DNA of 64,000 nucleotides from PBB1 sp965229345 (GTDB lineage: Bacteria > Pseudomonadota > Gammaproteobacteria > Burkholderiales > Burkholderiaceae_C). Below the pieces are notes generated by a model. It ran no database searches. It saw nothing but the letters and a program-made list of their open reading frames with translations, and was not told the DNA's origin. A program made the position numbers and the translations under genes. Below, one piece after another: positions 18,913-28,598 of the stretch. The DNA is taken from the NCBI GenBank assembly GCA_965229345.1, contig OZ245872.1:2480001-2544000 (forward strand). The letters are read 5' to 3'. Position 1 is the first letter of the stretch, and every line of letters begins with the position of its first letter.

Positions 18913-19881
18913 TCAGCGAGCAGTCAGGCGGATCAGTGCGTGCTCGTACTCGGCCATCAGGCGCGAGATCAGCACCCGCGCTGGAACCACTTGCCGCACA
19001 GCGCCGATGCCCTGCCCGCTGCCCCAGATGTCTTTCCAGGCCTTGATGGACTCGCCGCCGAAGTTCATCGCGCGGGCATCGCCGGCGGGCAAGGCATTCG
19101 GGTCGAGCCCGGCGTTCTGGATCGAAGCCTTCAGATAGTTGCCGTGCACGCCGGTGAACAGGTCGCTGTAGACGATGTCATCGCTGGAACTGTCCACGAT
19201 CATCTGCTTGTAGGCGTCGGAGGCACGCGCCTCGTCGGTGGCAATGAATGCAGACCCGATGTAGGCGAAGTCGGCACCCATGGCCTGCGCCGCCAGTACC
19301 GCATCGCCTGTGGCGATGGCCCCGCTGAGCGCGAGCGGGCCGTCGAACCACCCGCGGATCTCCTCGATCAGCGCAAACGGGCTCTTCACACCCGCATGTC
19401 CGCCCGCACCGGCCGCCACCGCGATGAGTCCATCGGCGCCCTTCTCGATCGCCTTGTGCGCAAAGCCGTTGCTGATCACATCGTGCAGGACCACCCCACC
19501 ATAGCTGTGCGCCGCATCGTTGATCTCTGCGCGCGCACCGAGCGAGGTGATGATGATGGGCACCCGGTGCTTCACGCACAACGCCATGTCGTGCTCGAGA
19601 CGGTCGTTGCTCTTGTGAACGATCTGATTGATCGCGAACGGCGCCGCCGGCTGCTGCGGATTCGCCGCATCGTGCGCTGCCAGCGCTTCGGTGATCTCGG
19701 ACAACCAGTCGTCGAGCTGCGACGCCGGGCGGGCATTCAATGCCGGCATCGAACCGACGACCCCGGCCTTGCACTGCGCGATCACCAACTGCGGATGGCT
19801 GATGATGAACAACGGAGCGCCGATGATGGGCAGCGGAAGGTTCCTCAGAACCGCGGGAAACGGATGGCGTAGGGCGCTCAA
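18913..19881 (-). CDS. NAD(P)H-dependent flavin oxidoreductase, nitronate monooxygenase-like
   Basis: The 322-residue TIM-barrel FMN protein has N-terminal LPLPIIGAPLFIISHPQLV, HKSNDRLEHD, VISNGFAHKAIEKGADGLIA and VAAGAGGHAGVKSPFALIEE, then GAIATGDAVLAAQAMGADFA. These match the 2-nitropropane dioxygenase/nitronate monooxygenase family. Family members oxidise nitronates or reduce quinones or enoyl groups, so the substrate is not set by sequence. The TTG start overlaps the acyl-CoA dehydrogenase stop, which suggests a role linked to fatty-acid or acyl-CoA metabolism. Confidence 0.85.
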   Translation of the reverse strand: MSALRHPFPAVLRNLPLPIIGAPLFIISHPQLVIAQCKAGVVGSMPALNARPASQLDDWLSEITEALAAHDAANPQQPAAPFAINQIVHKSNDRLEHDMALCVKHRVPIIITSLGARAEINDAAHSYGGVVLHDVISNGFAHKAIEKGADGLIAVAAGAGGHAGVKSPFALIEEIRGWFDGPLALSGAIATGDAVLAAQAMGADFAYIGSAFIATDEARASDAYKQMIVDSSSDDIVYSDLFTGVHGNYLKASIQNAGLDPNALPAGDARAMNFGGESIKAWKDIWGSGQGIGAVRQVVPARVLISRLMAEYEHALIRLTAR

Positions 19882-21698
19882 AATGACTCGACTGCCAGCG
19901 CGCCGACGCTGTCAGCACCGTCGGTGATCGCGTCGCGCAGACCAGGCAATGTGCTCAGAATGTGCTCGGCATAGAACTGGGCGGTTGCGATCTTCGCCTT
20001 CAGGAAGGCCGCGTCGCCCTGCCCTTGTCCGGACACATCGGCGAGTTGCCCTTCGGCGGCCAACAGCGCGCGCGCCAGCTGCCAGCCTGCCATCAACTGC
20101 CCGGCCAGCATCAGGTACGGCACCGAGCCGGCATACACCGCACTGGGCTCGCTGCGAGCGCGGGCGAGCACGAAATCAACCACATCGAGGAATGCCTTGC
20201 GAGACGCCTGCAACCACCGCAGCATCGAACGCGCGGCCACGCTGGTGCGTGCCGCCAGCGCCGCTTCGGTGTCCCCGATCTGACCCGCGATCGAGCGTGC
20301 CAACTCACCACCATCGCGCAAGGTCTTGCGCCCGAGCAGGTCATTGGCCTGGATGGCGGTCGTGCCTTCGTAGATGGTCAGGATGCGGGCATCGCGCAAA
20401 TGCTGCGCGGCTCCGGTCTCCTCGATGTAGCCCATGCCGCCATGCACCTGCACGCCGAGGCTGGTGACCTCGATGCTCATCTCGGTGCTGTAGCCCTTGA
20501 CCAGCGGCACGGTGAATTCGTGGAAGGCCTGGCTGGCCTGGCGCGCTGTGGCGTCGGGATGGTGATGGGCCGTGTCAAATGCGGACGCCGACACACAAGC
20601 CAGTGCGCGGCAACCTTCGATGTGCGCGCGCATCGTCATCAGCATGCGCTTCACATCGGGGTGGTGGATGATGGCCGCGCCCGCGGGCAGCGAGGCATCG
20701 ACCGGCCGGCTCTGCACCCGGTCGCGCGCATAGGCCACCGCGCGCTGGTAAGCCCTCTCGGCCACGCCGATGCCTTGCACGCCGACCGAAAATCGCGCCG
20801 CGTTCATCATCACGAACATGTACTCGAGGCCGCGGTTCTCCTCGCCGATCAACTGCGCGATGGCGCCGGCGCCGACCGCACCTTGGTCGTCGCCAAACAC
20901 CAGCACGGCGGTCGGGCTGGCCTTGATGCCCAGCTTGTGCTCGATCGAGGCGCAGTACACATCATTGCGTGCGCCGAGCGAGCCATCGCTGTTGACGAGG
21001 AACTTCGGACACAGGAACAGGCTGATGCCCTTGACGCCTGGCGGCGCATCGGGTGTACGGGCCAGCACGAGGTGCACGATGTTCTCGGCCATGTCGTGCT
21101 CACCGTAGGTGATGTAGATCTTCTGGCCGCTGAGACGGTAGCTTCCATCCCCTTGAGGCACCGCCCGCGTGCGCACCATGGCCAGATCGGAGCCGGCCTG
21201 CGGCTCGGTCAGGTTCATCGTGCCGGTCCAGGTGCCATCGATCATCTTCGGCAGAAAAAAGCGCCGTTGATCGGCGCTGCCCGCCGTCAGCAACGCTTCA
21301 ATCGCACCATCGGTCAGCAGCGGGCACAGCGCGAAGCTGAGGCTGGCGCTGTTGAGCATCTCGGCACAAGCCGCGCCGATCGTCTTGGGCAGTCCTTGCC
21401 CACCGAACTCGACCGGGTGCTGCAAGCCTTGCCAGCCGCCCGCGGTGAACTGATGGAAGGCATCCTTGAATCCGGCCGAGGTGCTGACCTCACCATCGCG
21501 CCAAACCGGCGGATGCCGATCACTCTCGGCGTTCAGCGGCTCGACCACCTCGCCACAGAAACGCCCGGCTTCAGTGAGTACGGCTTCGGCCGTATCCAGA
21601 CCGGCGTCTTCGAAGCCCGGCAACTGGCTCAACGCCTCCAGCCCGGCCAGCTCCTTCATGCAAAAGAGCATGTCCTTGACCGGGGCACGGTAGCTCAT
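19878..21698 (-). CDS. Acyl-CoA dehydrogenase with C-terminal extension (DmdC/FadE-like)
   Basis: The 606-residue flavoenzyme has the acyl-CoA dehydrogenase N, middle and C domains (EPQAGSDLAMVRTRAVPQGD; GMGYIEETGAAQHLRDARI; TIYEGTTAIQANDLLGRKT) plus the ~120-residue C-terminal domain typical of the long DmdC-like subgroup. It introduces an alpha-beta double bond into acyl-CoA and passes electrons to ETF. The N-terminus MSYRAPVKDMLFCMKELAGL is typical of the Burkholderiales group. Twelve bases separate it from etfA, so enzyme and electron acceptor are co-transcribed. Substrate chain length cannot be told from sequence. Confidence 0.9.
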   Translation of the reverse strand: MSYRAPVKDMLFCMKELAGLEALSQLPGFEDAGLDTAEAVLTEAGRFCGEVVEPLNAESDRHPPVWRDGEVSTSAGFKDAFHQFTAGGWQGLQHPVEFGGQGLPKTIGAACAEMLNSASLSFALCPLLTDGAIEALLTAGSADQRRFFLPKMIDGTWTGTMNLTEPQAGSDLAMVRTRAVPQGDGSYRLSGQKIYITYGEHDMAENIVHLVLARTPDAPPGVKGISLFLCPKFLVNSDGSLGARNDVYCASIEHKLGIKASPTAVLVFGDDQGAVGAGAIAQLIGEENRGLEYMFVMMNAARFSVGVQGIGVAERAYQRAVAYARDRVQSRPVDASLPAGAAIIHHPDVKRMLMTMRAHIEGCRALACVSASAFDTAHHHPDATARQASQAFHEFTVPLVKGYSTEMSIEVTSLGVQVHGGMGYIEETGAAQHLRDARILTIYEGTTAIQANDLLGRKTLRDGGELARSIAGQIGDTEAALAARTSVAARSMLRWLQASRKAFLDVVDFVLARARSEPSAVYAGSVPYLMLAGQLMAGWQLARALLAAEGQLADVSGQGQGDAAFLKAKIATAQFYAEHILSTLPGLRDAITDGADSVGALAVESF

Positions 21699-21710
21699 CG
21701 TTTGGCCACT

Positions 21711-22655
21711 CTAGAGGGCTGAAACCAGTTCGGGCACTGCGGTGAAGAGATCCGCTTCGAGCCCGTAATCTGCCACGCTGAAGATGGGCGCCTCGCCGTC
21801 CTTGTTGATCGCGACGATCACCTTGCTGTCCTTCATTCCGGCCAGATGCTGGATCGCACCGCTGATGCCAACCGCCACGTACAACTGCGGCGCGACGATC
21901 TTGCCGGTTTGTCCGACCTGCCAGTCGTTGGGTGCATAGCCCGCATCGACCGCGGCCCGGCTCGCGCCGAGCGCAGCACCCAGCTTATCGGCCAGTGGCG
22001 TCAGCACTTCGTTGAATTTCTCGACGCTGCCCAGCGCCCGGCCTCCACTGACGATGATCTTCGCAGCGGTCAGCTCCGGCCGGTCGTTGCGGGCGATCTC
22101 GCTGCCCGCGAAGCTGGATTTGCCGTCACCCACGGCTGGCGCGACCACTTCAATGGGCGCCGATCCGCCATTGGGTGCGACCGGGTCAAAGCCAGTGGCA
22201 CGCACGGTGACAACCTTGATGCGATCGGCGCTTTGCACCGTGGCAATCGCGTTGCCGGCGTAAATCGGACGCTCGAAGGTGTCGGCCGACACCACCTGCG
22301 TGATGTCGGAAATCTGCGCCACATCGAGGCAAGCCGCAACACGCGGCGCGATGTTCTTGCCCGATGCGGTGGCCGCGAACAGCACATGGGTATAAGCACC
22401 ACCCGCTGCCGAGACGACGCTCAGCACCTGGGCAGCAACGGCTTCGGCCAGCCCATGCTGAAAGCTCGGCGCATCGGCGTGCAACACCTTGCCGACGCCG
22501 GGAATCGCGGCAGCCGCCTGGACGGCGCTGGAAGCGTCCAAGCCAGCGACCAGCACATGCACCTCGCCGCCAATCTTCAACGCAGCGGCAACGGTGTTCA
22601 GCGTGGCGCCCTTCAGCGATGCGTTGTCGTGTTCGGCAATCACCAGCGTCGTCAT
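21711..22655 (-). CDS. etfA: Electron transfer flavoprotein alpha subunit
   Basis: The 314-residue protein carries the C-terminal FAD-binding domain of ETF alpha. Motifs include VSGGRALGSVEKFNEVLTPL, the family LYVAVGISGAIQHLAGMKDS and VIVAINKDGEAPIFSVADYG. With EtfB it accepts electrons from acyl-CoA dehydrogenases and delivers them to ETF-quinone oxidoreductase. It begins one base after the etfB stop codon, indicating tight co-expression. Confidence 0.95.
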   Translation of the reverse strand: MTTLVIAEHDNASLKGATLNTVAAALKIGGEVHVLVAGLDASSAVQAAAAIPGVGKVLHADAPSFQHGLAEAVAAQVLSVVSAAGGAYTHVLFAATASGKNIAPRVAACLDVAQISDITQVVSADTFERPIYAGNAIATVQSADRIKVVTVRATGFDPVAPNGGSAPIEVVAPAVGDGKSSFAGSEIARNDRPELTAAKIIVSGGRALGSVEKFNEVLTPLADKLGAALGASRAAVDAGYAPNDWQVGQTGKIVAPQLYVAVGISGAIQHLAGMKDSKVIVAINKDGEAPIFSVADYGLEADLFTAVPELVSAL

Positions 22656-22656
22656 C

Positions 22657-23406
22657 TCAGATCACCTTTGCTTCATTCTTCAGTTTGGACACCAGTGTGG
22701 CCACGTCAGGCACCTTGATCCCCGCGCTGCGTTTTGGCGGCTCGGTGACCTTCAACGTCTTGATGCGCGGTGTCACATCGACGCCGAGGTCTGCAGGCTT
22801 GACGACTTCCAGCGGCTTCTTCTTCGCCTTCATGATGTTGGGCAACGTCACGTAGCGCGGCTCGTTGAGGCGCAGGTCGGTCGTGATGACCGCCGGCAGT
22901 GCGAGTTTCAGAGTCTCCAGACCGCCATCGACTTCGCGCGTGACCTGCGCATGGCCCTCGATCACCTCGACCTTCGACGCGAACGTGGCTTGAGGCAAAC
23001 CACCGAGTGCAGCGAGCATCTGGCCCGTCTGGTTGCAGTCGTCGTCGATCGCCTGCTTGCCAAAAATGATCAGGCCCGGCTGCTCGCGGTCCACCAGCGA
23101 CTTCATCAGCTTGGCCACTGCCAGCGGCTGCAGTTCAACATCGGTTTCAACCAGGATGGCGCGATCGGCACCAATGGCCATCGCCGTGCGCAGCGTTTCC
23201 TGGCAGGCCAGCACCCCGCAAGACACCGCGACGATCTCTGTGACCACGCCCTTTTCGCGCAGCCGAACAGCTTCTTCGATGGCAATCTCATCGAAGGGGT
23301 TCATGCTCATCTTGACGTTGGCCAGATCGACACCACTGCCGTCCGACTTGACGCGTACCTTGACGTTGTAGTCAACGACACGCTTGACCGCCACCAACAC
23401 CTTCAT
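22657..23406 (-). CDS. etfB: Electron transfer flavoprotein beta subunit
   Basis: The 249-residue protein starts MKVLVAVKRVVDYNVKVRVK and has the beta-subunit signatures NPFDEIAIEEAVRLREKG and GKQAIDDDCNQTGQMLAALG, which bind AMP and form the heterodimer. The ATG at 23406 is the standard family start, with AAGG near it. A 7-residue extension to 23427 is unlikely. It is first in etfB-etfA-acyl-CoA dehydrogenase-oxidoreductase and lies about 95 bases downstream of tRNA-Leu(TAA), with no terminator seen between them. Confidence 0.94.
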   Translation of the reverse strand: MKVLVAVKRVVDYNVKVRVKSDGSGVDLANVKMSMNPFDEIAIEEAVRLREKGVVTEIVAVSCGVLACQETLRTAMAIGADRAILVETDVELQPLAVAKLMKSLVDREQPGLIIFGKQAIDDDCNQTGQMLAALGGLPQATFASKVEVIEGHAQVTREVDGGLETLKLALPAVITTDLRLNEPRYVTLPNIMKAKKKPLEVVKPADLGVDVTPRIKTLKVTEPPKRSAGIKVPDVATLVSKLKNEAKVI

Positions 23407-23500
23407 GCCTTGTGCCCCCGAGGTCACGATGACCCGAAAGCTTCAGATTTTAAGGCGCCGGAGTGTGCTCGACGACGCCACGCAATCGGCTGTGCTCGGA

Positions 23501-23592
23501 TGGTGCCCGGGACCGGAATCGAACCGGTACGCCGCTTGACGCTAAGCAGCAGATTTTAAGTCTGCGGTGTCTACCAATTTCACCACCCGGGC
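23501..23592 (-). tRNA. tRNA-Leu (anticodon TAA)
   Basis: The cloverleaf reads from 23592 to 23504 with a 7-bp acceptor stem GCCCGGG/CCCGGGC and an encoded CCA (23501-23503). The anticodon stem GCAGA/TCTGC encloses CTTAAAA, giving TAA. The long variable arm is that of a class II tRNA, and the T-loop GGTTCGATTCC is conserved. Confidence 0.96.
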
Positions 23593-23594
23593 GC

Positions 23595-23628
23595 GCTCGA
23601 AAAAAAGCCCCGTACACAGACGAGGCTT
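23595..23628 (-). terminator. Rho-independent terminator after tRNA-Cys
   Basis: Read on the minus strand, AAGCCTCGT pairs with ACGGGGCTT (one T-G wobble) around a 6-base loop. A run of T follows. It would end the tRNA-Cys transcript just before the tRNA-Leu gene. Confidence 0.75.
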
Positions 23629-23637
23629 GCAGAATAC

Positions 23638-23711
23638 TGGAGGCGCGGCCCAGAGTCGAACTGGGCTGATCGGATTTGCAATCCGGTGCATAACCGCTTT
23701 GCTACCGCGCC
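23638..23711 (-). tRNA. tRNA-Cys (anticodon GCA)
   Basis: The acceptor stem GGCGCGG pairs with CCGCGCC, and TCCA closes the 3' end at 23638. The anticodon stem GGATT/AATCC encloses the GCA anticodon, and the T-arm CAGTTCGACTCTG is canonical. It sits between tRNA-Gly and tRNA-Leu with terminators on both sides. Confidence 0.96.
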
Positions 23712-23734
23712 ATGTGGGTCGCCGACCCGGTGAC

Positions 23735-23764
23735 GAAAAAGGGAAGCATCTGCTTCCCTTTTTC
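23735..23764 (-). terminator. Near-perfect palindromic terminator after tRNA-Gly
   Basis: AAAAAGGGAAGCA and TGCTTCCCTTTTT are perfect complements separated by two bases, with flanking A and T runs on both strands. It can end tRNA-Gly transcription on the minus strand and would act in either direction. Confidence 0.85.
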
Positions 23765-23771
23765 TATTTAT

Positions 23772-23847
23772 TGGAGCGGGAGACGAGGCTCGAACTCGCG
23801 ACCTCAACCTTGGCAAGGTTGCGCTCTACCAACTGAGCTACTCCCGC
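23772..23847 (-). tRNA. tRNA-Gly (anticodon GCC)
   Basis: The acceptor stem is GCGGGAG/CTCCCGC and the CCA is encoded. The D-arm TAGCTCAGTTGGTAGAGC, the anticodon loop TTGCCAA (GCC) and the T-arm GAGTTCGAGCCTC are all canonical. It is 73 bases downstream of the lon stop codon. Confidence 0.97.
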
Positions 23848-23920
23848 ATACGCGACACAACAAACATCGCGTCTCGCAGTGTACACCGAAACCATCGAAC
23901 ACTCGACAAGAAGATGATGC

Positions 23921-26359
<2,439 letters not shown>

Positions 26360-26381
26360 GAAAACCTCTCTTTCTCGAGCC

Positions 26382-26410
26382 TATCTAGGGCTGGAGCTGG
26401 CGATTGCAAG
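26382..26410 (-). promoter_or_regulatory. Candidate sigma-32 (heat-shock) promoter of lon
   Basis: On the minus strand CTTGCAA (26410-26404) is followed after 13 bases by CCCTAGATA (26390-26382), close to the sigma-32 consensus CTTGAAA-N(13-14)-CCCCATnTA. The predicted transcription start falls about 15 bases before the lon ATG, just ahead of its ribosome site. Confidence 0.65.
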
Positions 26411-26412
26411 GA

Positions 26413-26441
26413 GCCGCGCGCGATGCATCACGCCGCGCGGC
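26413..26441 (-). other. GC-rich hairpin between clpX and lon
   Basis: GCCGCGCG pairs with CGCGCGGC across a 13-base loop just downstream of the clpX stop. The minus-strand side has no clear T-run, so it may be a weak terminator or a 3'-end protecting structure. Confidence 0.4.
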
Positions 26442-26455
26442 AGACCGGATTCAAC

Positions 26456-27724
26456 TCAGGCGCTGGCTTTCGCTTGTTCTCGATAGACGATCAGCGGCTT
26501 CGCGTTGTCGTCGATGGTGTGCTCATCGAGCACCACCTTGACGACACTTTCGAATGAGGGCAGGTCGAACATGGTGTCGTTCAGCGCCTGCTCCATGATG
26601 GAACGCAAGCCGCGTGCGCCGGTCTTGCGAGCCAACGCCTTGCGCGCGATGGCCGTCAGCGCCGAGGGGCGGACCTCCAGATCCACACCGTCCATGCTGA
26701 ACAGCTTCTGATACTGCTTGACCAACGCATTTTTGGGCTCGGTGAGGATCTGCACAAGCGCGTCTTCGGTCAACTCGCCCAACGTGGCCATCACGGGCAA
26801 GCGCCCTACCAGTTCGGGAATCAGACCGAACTTGATCAAGTCCTCGGGCTCGGCTTCGCGAAAGACCTCGCTGACCTTGCGGTCGGCCTTGCTCTTCACA
26901 TTGGCGGCGAAGCCGATGCCAGATTTTTCGGATCGGTTCTGGATGACTTTTTCGAGCCCATCAAAAGCGCCACCGCAGATGAACAGGATGTTCGTCGTGT
27001 CGATCTGCAGAAAATCCTGATTTGGATGCTTGCGGCCACCCTGCGGCGGCACACTGGCCATCGTGCCCTCGACCAGCTTCAGCAAAGCCTGCTGCACGCC
27101 CTCGCCCGACACATCGCGGGTGATCGAGGGGTTGTCGGCCTTGCGGGAAATCTTGTCGATCTCATCGATGTAGACGATGCCGCGCTGCGCCTTCTCGACT
27201 TCGTAATTGCAGTTCTGCAGCAGCTTTTGAATGATGTTCTCGACGTCCTCGCCAACATAGCCCGCTTCGGTCAGCGTGGTGGCATCGGCAATCACGAAGG
27301 GAACATTGAGCAGCCGTGCCAGTGTTTGCGCCAGCAAGGTCTTGCCGGAGCCGGTCGGGCCGATCAGCAAGATATTGCTCTTGGACAGCTCAACCTCGTC
27401 CTTGTGGCGGCTCATGTGCTTGAGCCGCTTGTAGTGGTTGTAGACCGCGACCGCCAAGGTGCGCTTGGCAGGCTCCTGGCCGATCACATACTGGTCGAGG
27501 CTGGCCTTGATTTCGCTGGGAATGGGCAAGTCGGACTTGGTCGCCTTCGGGTCGGCGATTTCAGCAGGCACTTCATCGCGAATGATGTCGTTGCAAAGTT
27601 CGATGCACTCATCACAGATGAACACCGACGGACCCGCGATGAGCTTCTTGACCTCGTGCTGGCTCTTGCCGCAGAAGGAGCAGTACAGGACTTTTTCGCT
27701 CGAAGAGCCTTTTTTGTCGGCCAT
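26456..27724 (-). CDS. clpX: ATP-dependent Clp protease ATP-binding subunit ClpX
   Basis: The 422-residue AAA+ unfoldase has the N-terminal zinc-binding domain (Cys15, Cys18, Cys37, Cys40: YCSFCGKSQHE, CDECIELC) and Walker A GPTGSGKT (122-129). Walker B is GIVYIDEIDKI, and the pore and IGF-type loops needed for ClpP docking are present. It recognises tagged substrates, unfolds them and threads them into ClpP. It lies 114 bases downstream of clpP behind a terminator-like hairpin. Confidence 0.97.
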   Translation of the reverse strand: MADKKGSSSEKVLYCSFCGKSQHEVKKLIAGPSVFICDECIELCNDIIRDEVPAEIADPKATKSDLPIPSEIKASLDQYVIGQEPAKRTLAVAVYNHYKRLKHMSRHKDEVELSKSNILLIGPTGSGKTLLAQTLARLLNVPFVIADATTLTEAGYVGEDVENIIQKLLQNCNYEVEKAQRGIVYIDEIDKISRKADNPSITRDVSGEGVQQALLKLVEGTMASVPPQGGRKHPNQDFLQIDTTNILFICGGAFDGLEKVIQNRSEKSGIGFAANVKSKADRKVSEVFREAEPEDLIKFGLIPELVGRLPVMATLGELTEDALVQILTEPKNALVKQYQKLFSMDGVDLEVRPSALTAIARKALARKTGARGLRSIMEQALNDTMFDLPSFESVVKVVLDEHTIDDNAKPLIVYREQAKASA

Positions 27725-27770
27725 GAAAAGGTGCTACCGGTTGGCGAAAGTGCTGTTTCGATAATAGAAC

Positions 27771-27809
27771 AAAAGAAAACGGGACCTTGCGGTAAAGAAA
27801 GGCCCCGTT
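27771..27809 (-). terminator. Terminator-like hairpin between clpP and clpX
   Basis: On the minus strand AACGGGGCCTT pairs with AAGGTCCCGTT (one G-T wobble) around a 10-base loop. TTCTTTT follows. It would reduce read-through from clpP into clpX, implying partial termination or a separate clpX promoter in the roughly 45 bases that follow. Confidence 0.7.
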
Positions 27810-27838
27810 GACTGCGTTGATCAGGCAGTTTGTGCCGA

Positions 27839-28447
27839 TCAGGAGCGCTTGGAAATCACCTCATCGATCAGACCATAGTCCTTCGCCTCGTTGGCCGACA
27901 GGAAGTAGTCGCGCTCCGAGTCGATGCGGACCTTTTCGATCGGCTGGCCGGTGCGCTCAGCCAGTGTCTGGTTCAGGCTTTCACGCAGCTTCAGGATCTC
28001 GCGCGCCTGGATTTCGATATCGGTCGCCTGGCCCTGCGCGCCGCCTGAGGGCTGGTGAATCATCACGCGCGAATTCGGCAGCGCAAAGCGCTTGCCCTTG
28101 GTGCCTGCGGCAAGCAGGAATGCGCCCATGCTGGCAGCGATGCCCATGCACAAGGTGGACACATCGGGCTTGATGAAATTCATGGTGTCGAACACCGACA
28201 AGCCGGAGCTCACCGAGCCACCCGGCGAGTTGATGTAGAGCGAGATGTCCTTGTCCGGGTTCTCGCTTTCCAGGAACAGCAGTTGCGCAACGACAACGTT
28301 GGCCGACTGGTCGTTGACCGGGCCGACCAGGAAGATCACGCGCTCGCGCAACAGGCGCGAATAGATGTCGTAGGCGCGTTCGCCACGGCCGGATTGCTCG
28401 ATGACCATCGGGACCATGCCCAGGCCTTGCGTGTCAAGTGCGCTCAT
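27839..28447 (-). CDS. clpP: ATP-dependent Clp protease proteolytic subunit ClpP
   Basis: The 202-residue protein is the usual length, starting MSALDTQGLGMVPMVIEQSG after an AAGGA ribosome site. The catalytic triad is visible as Ser106 (GIAASMGAF), His131 (VMIHQPSGG) and an Asp near residue 180. The tetradecameric chamber degrades substrates delivered by ClpX. The reading frame extends 30 residues further upstream, but that stretch is not family-like. It lies between tig and clpX. Confidence 0.96.
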   Translation of the reverse strand: MSALDTQGLGMVPMVIEQSGRGERAYDIYSRLLRERVIFLVGPVNDQSANVVVAQLLFLESENPDKDISLYINSPGGSVSSGLSVFDTMNFIKPDVSTLCMGIAASMGAFLLAAGTKGKRFALPNSRVMIHQPSGGAQGQATDIEIQAREILKLRESLNQTLAERTGQPIEKVRIDSERDYFLSANEAKDYGLIDEVISKRS

Positions 28448-28551
28448 GCGTTTTGTCCTTGTTGTGTTTGTCGGTGGTGGGCCTGTCTCAACCCATGGCA
28501 CAGAATTATGTCGTCTCAACCGCAATTGCCGAGACACCCCGGAACGAACAA

Positions 28552-28578
28552 GGGCACCGGCCTCGCAGCACGGTGCCC
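28552..28578 (-). terminator. Hairpin downstream of tig
   Basis: GGGCACCG pairs perfectly with CGGTGCCC around an 11-base loop, followed on the minus strand by TTGTTCGTT. The stem is strong but the T-tract is interrupted, so attenuation between tig and clpP is likely rather than full termination. Confidence 0.55.
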
Positions 28579-28598
28579 ATCGTTGGGGAAGGTCGGTG

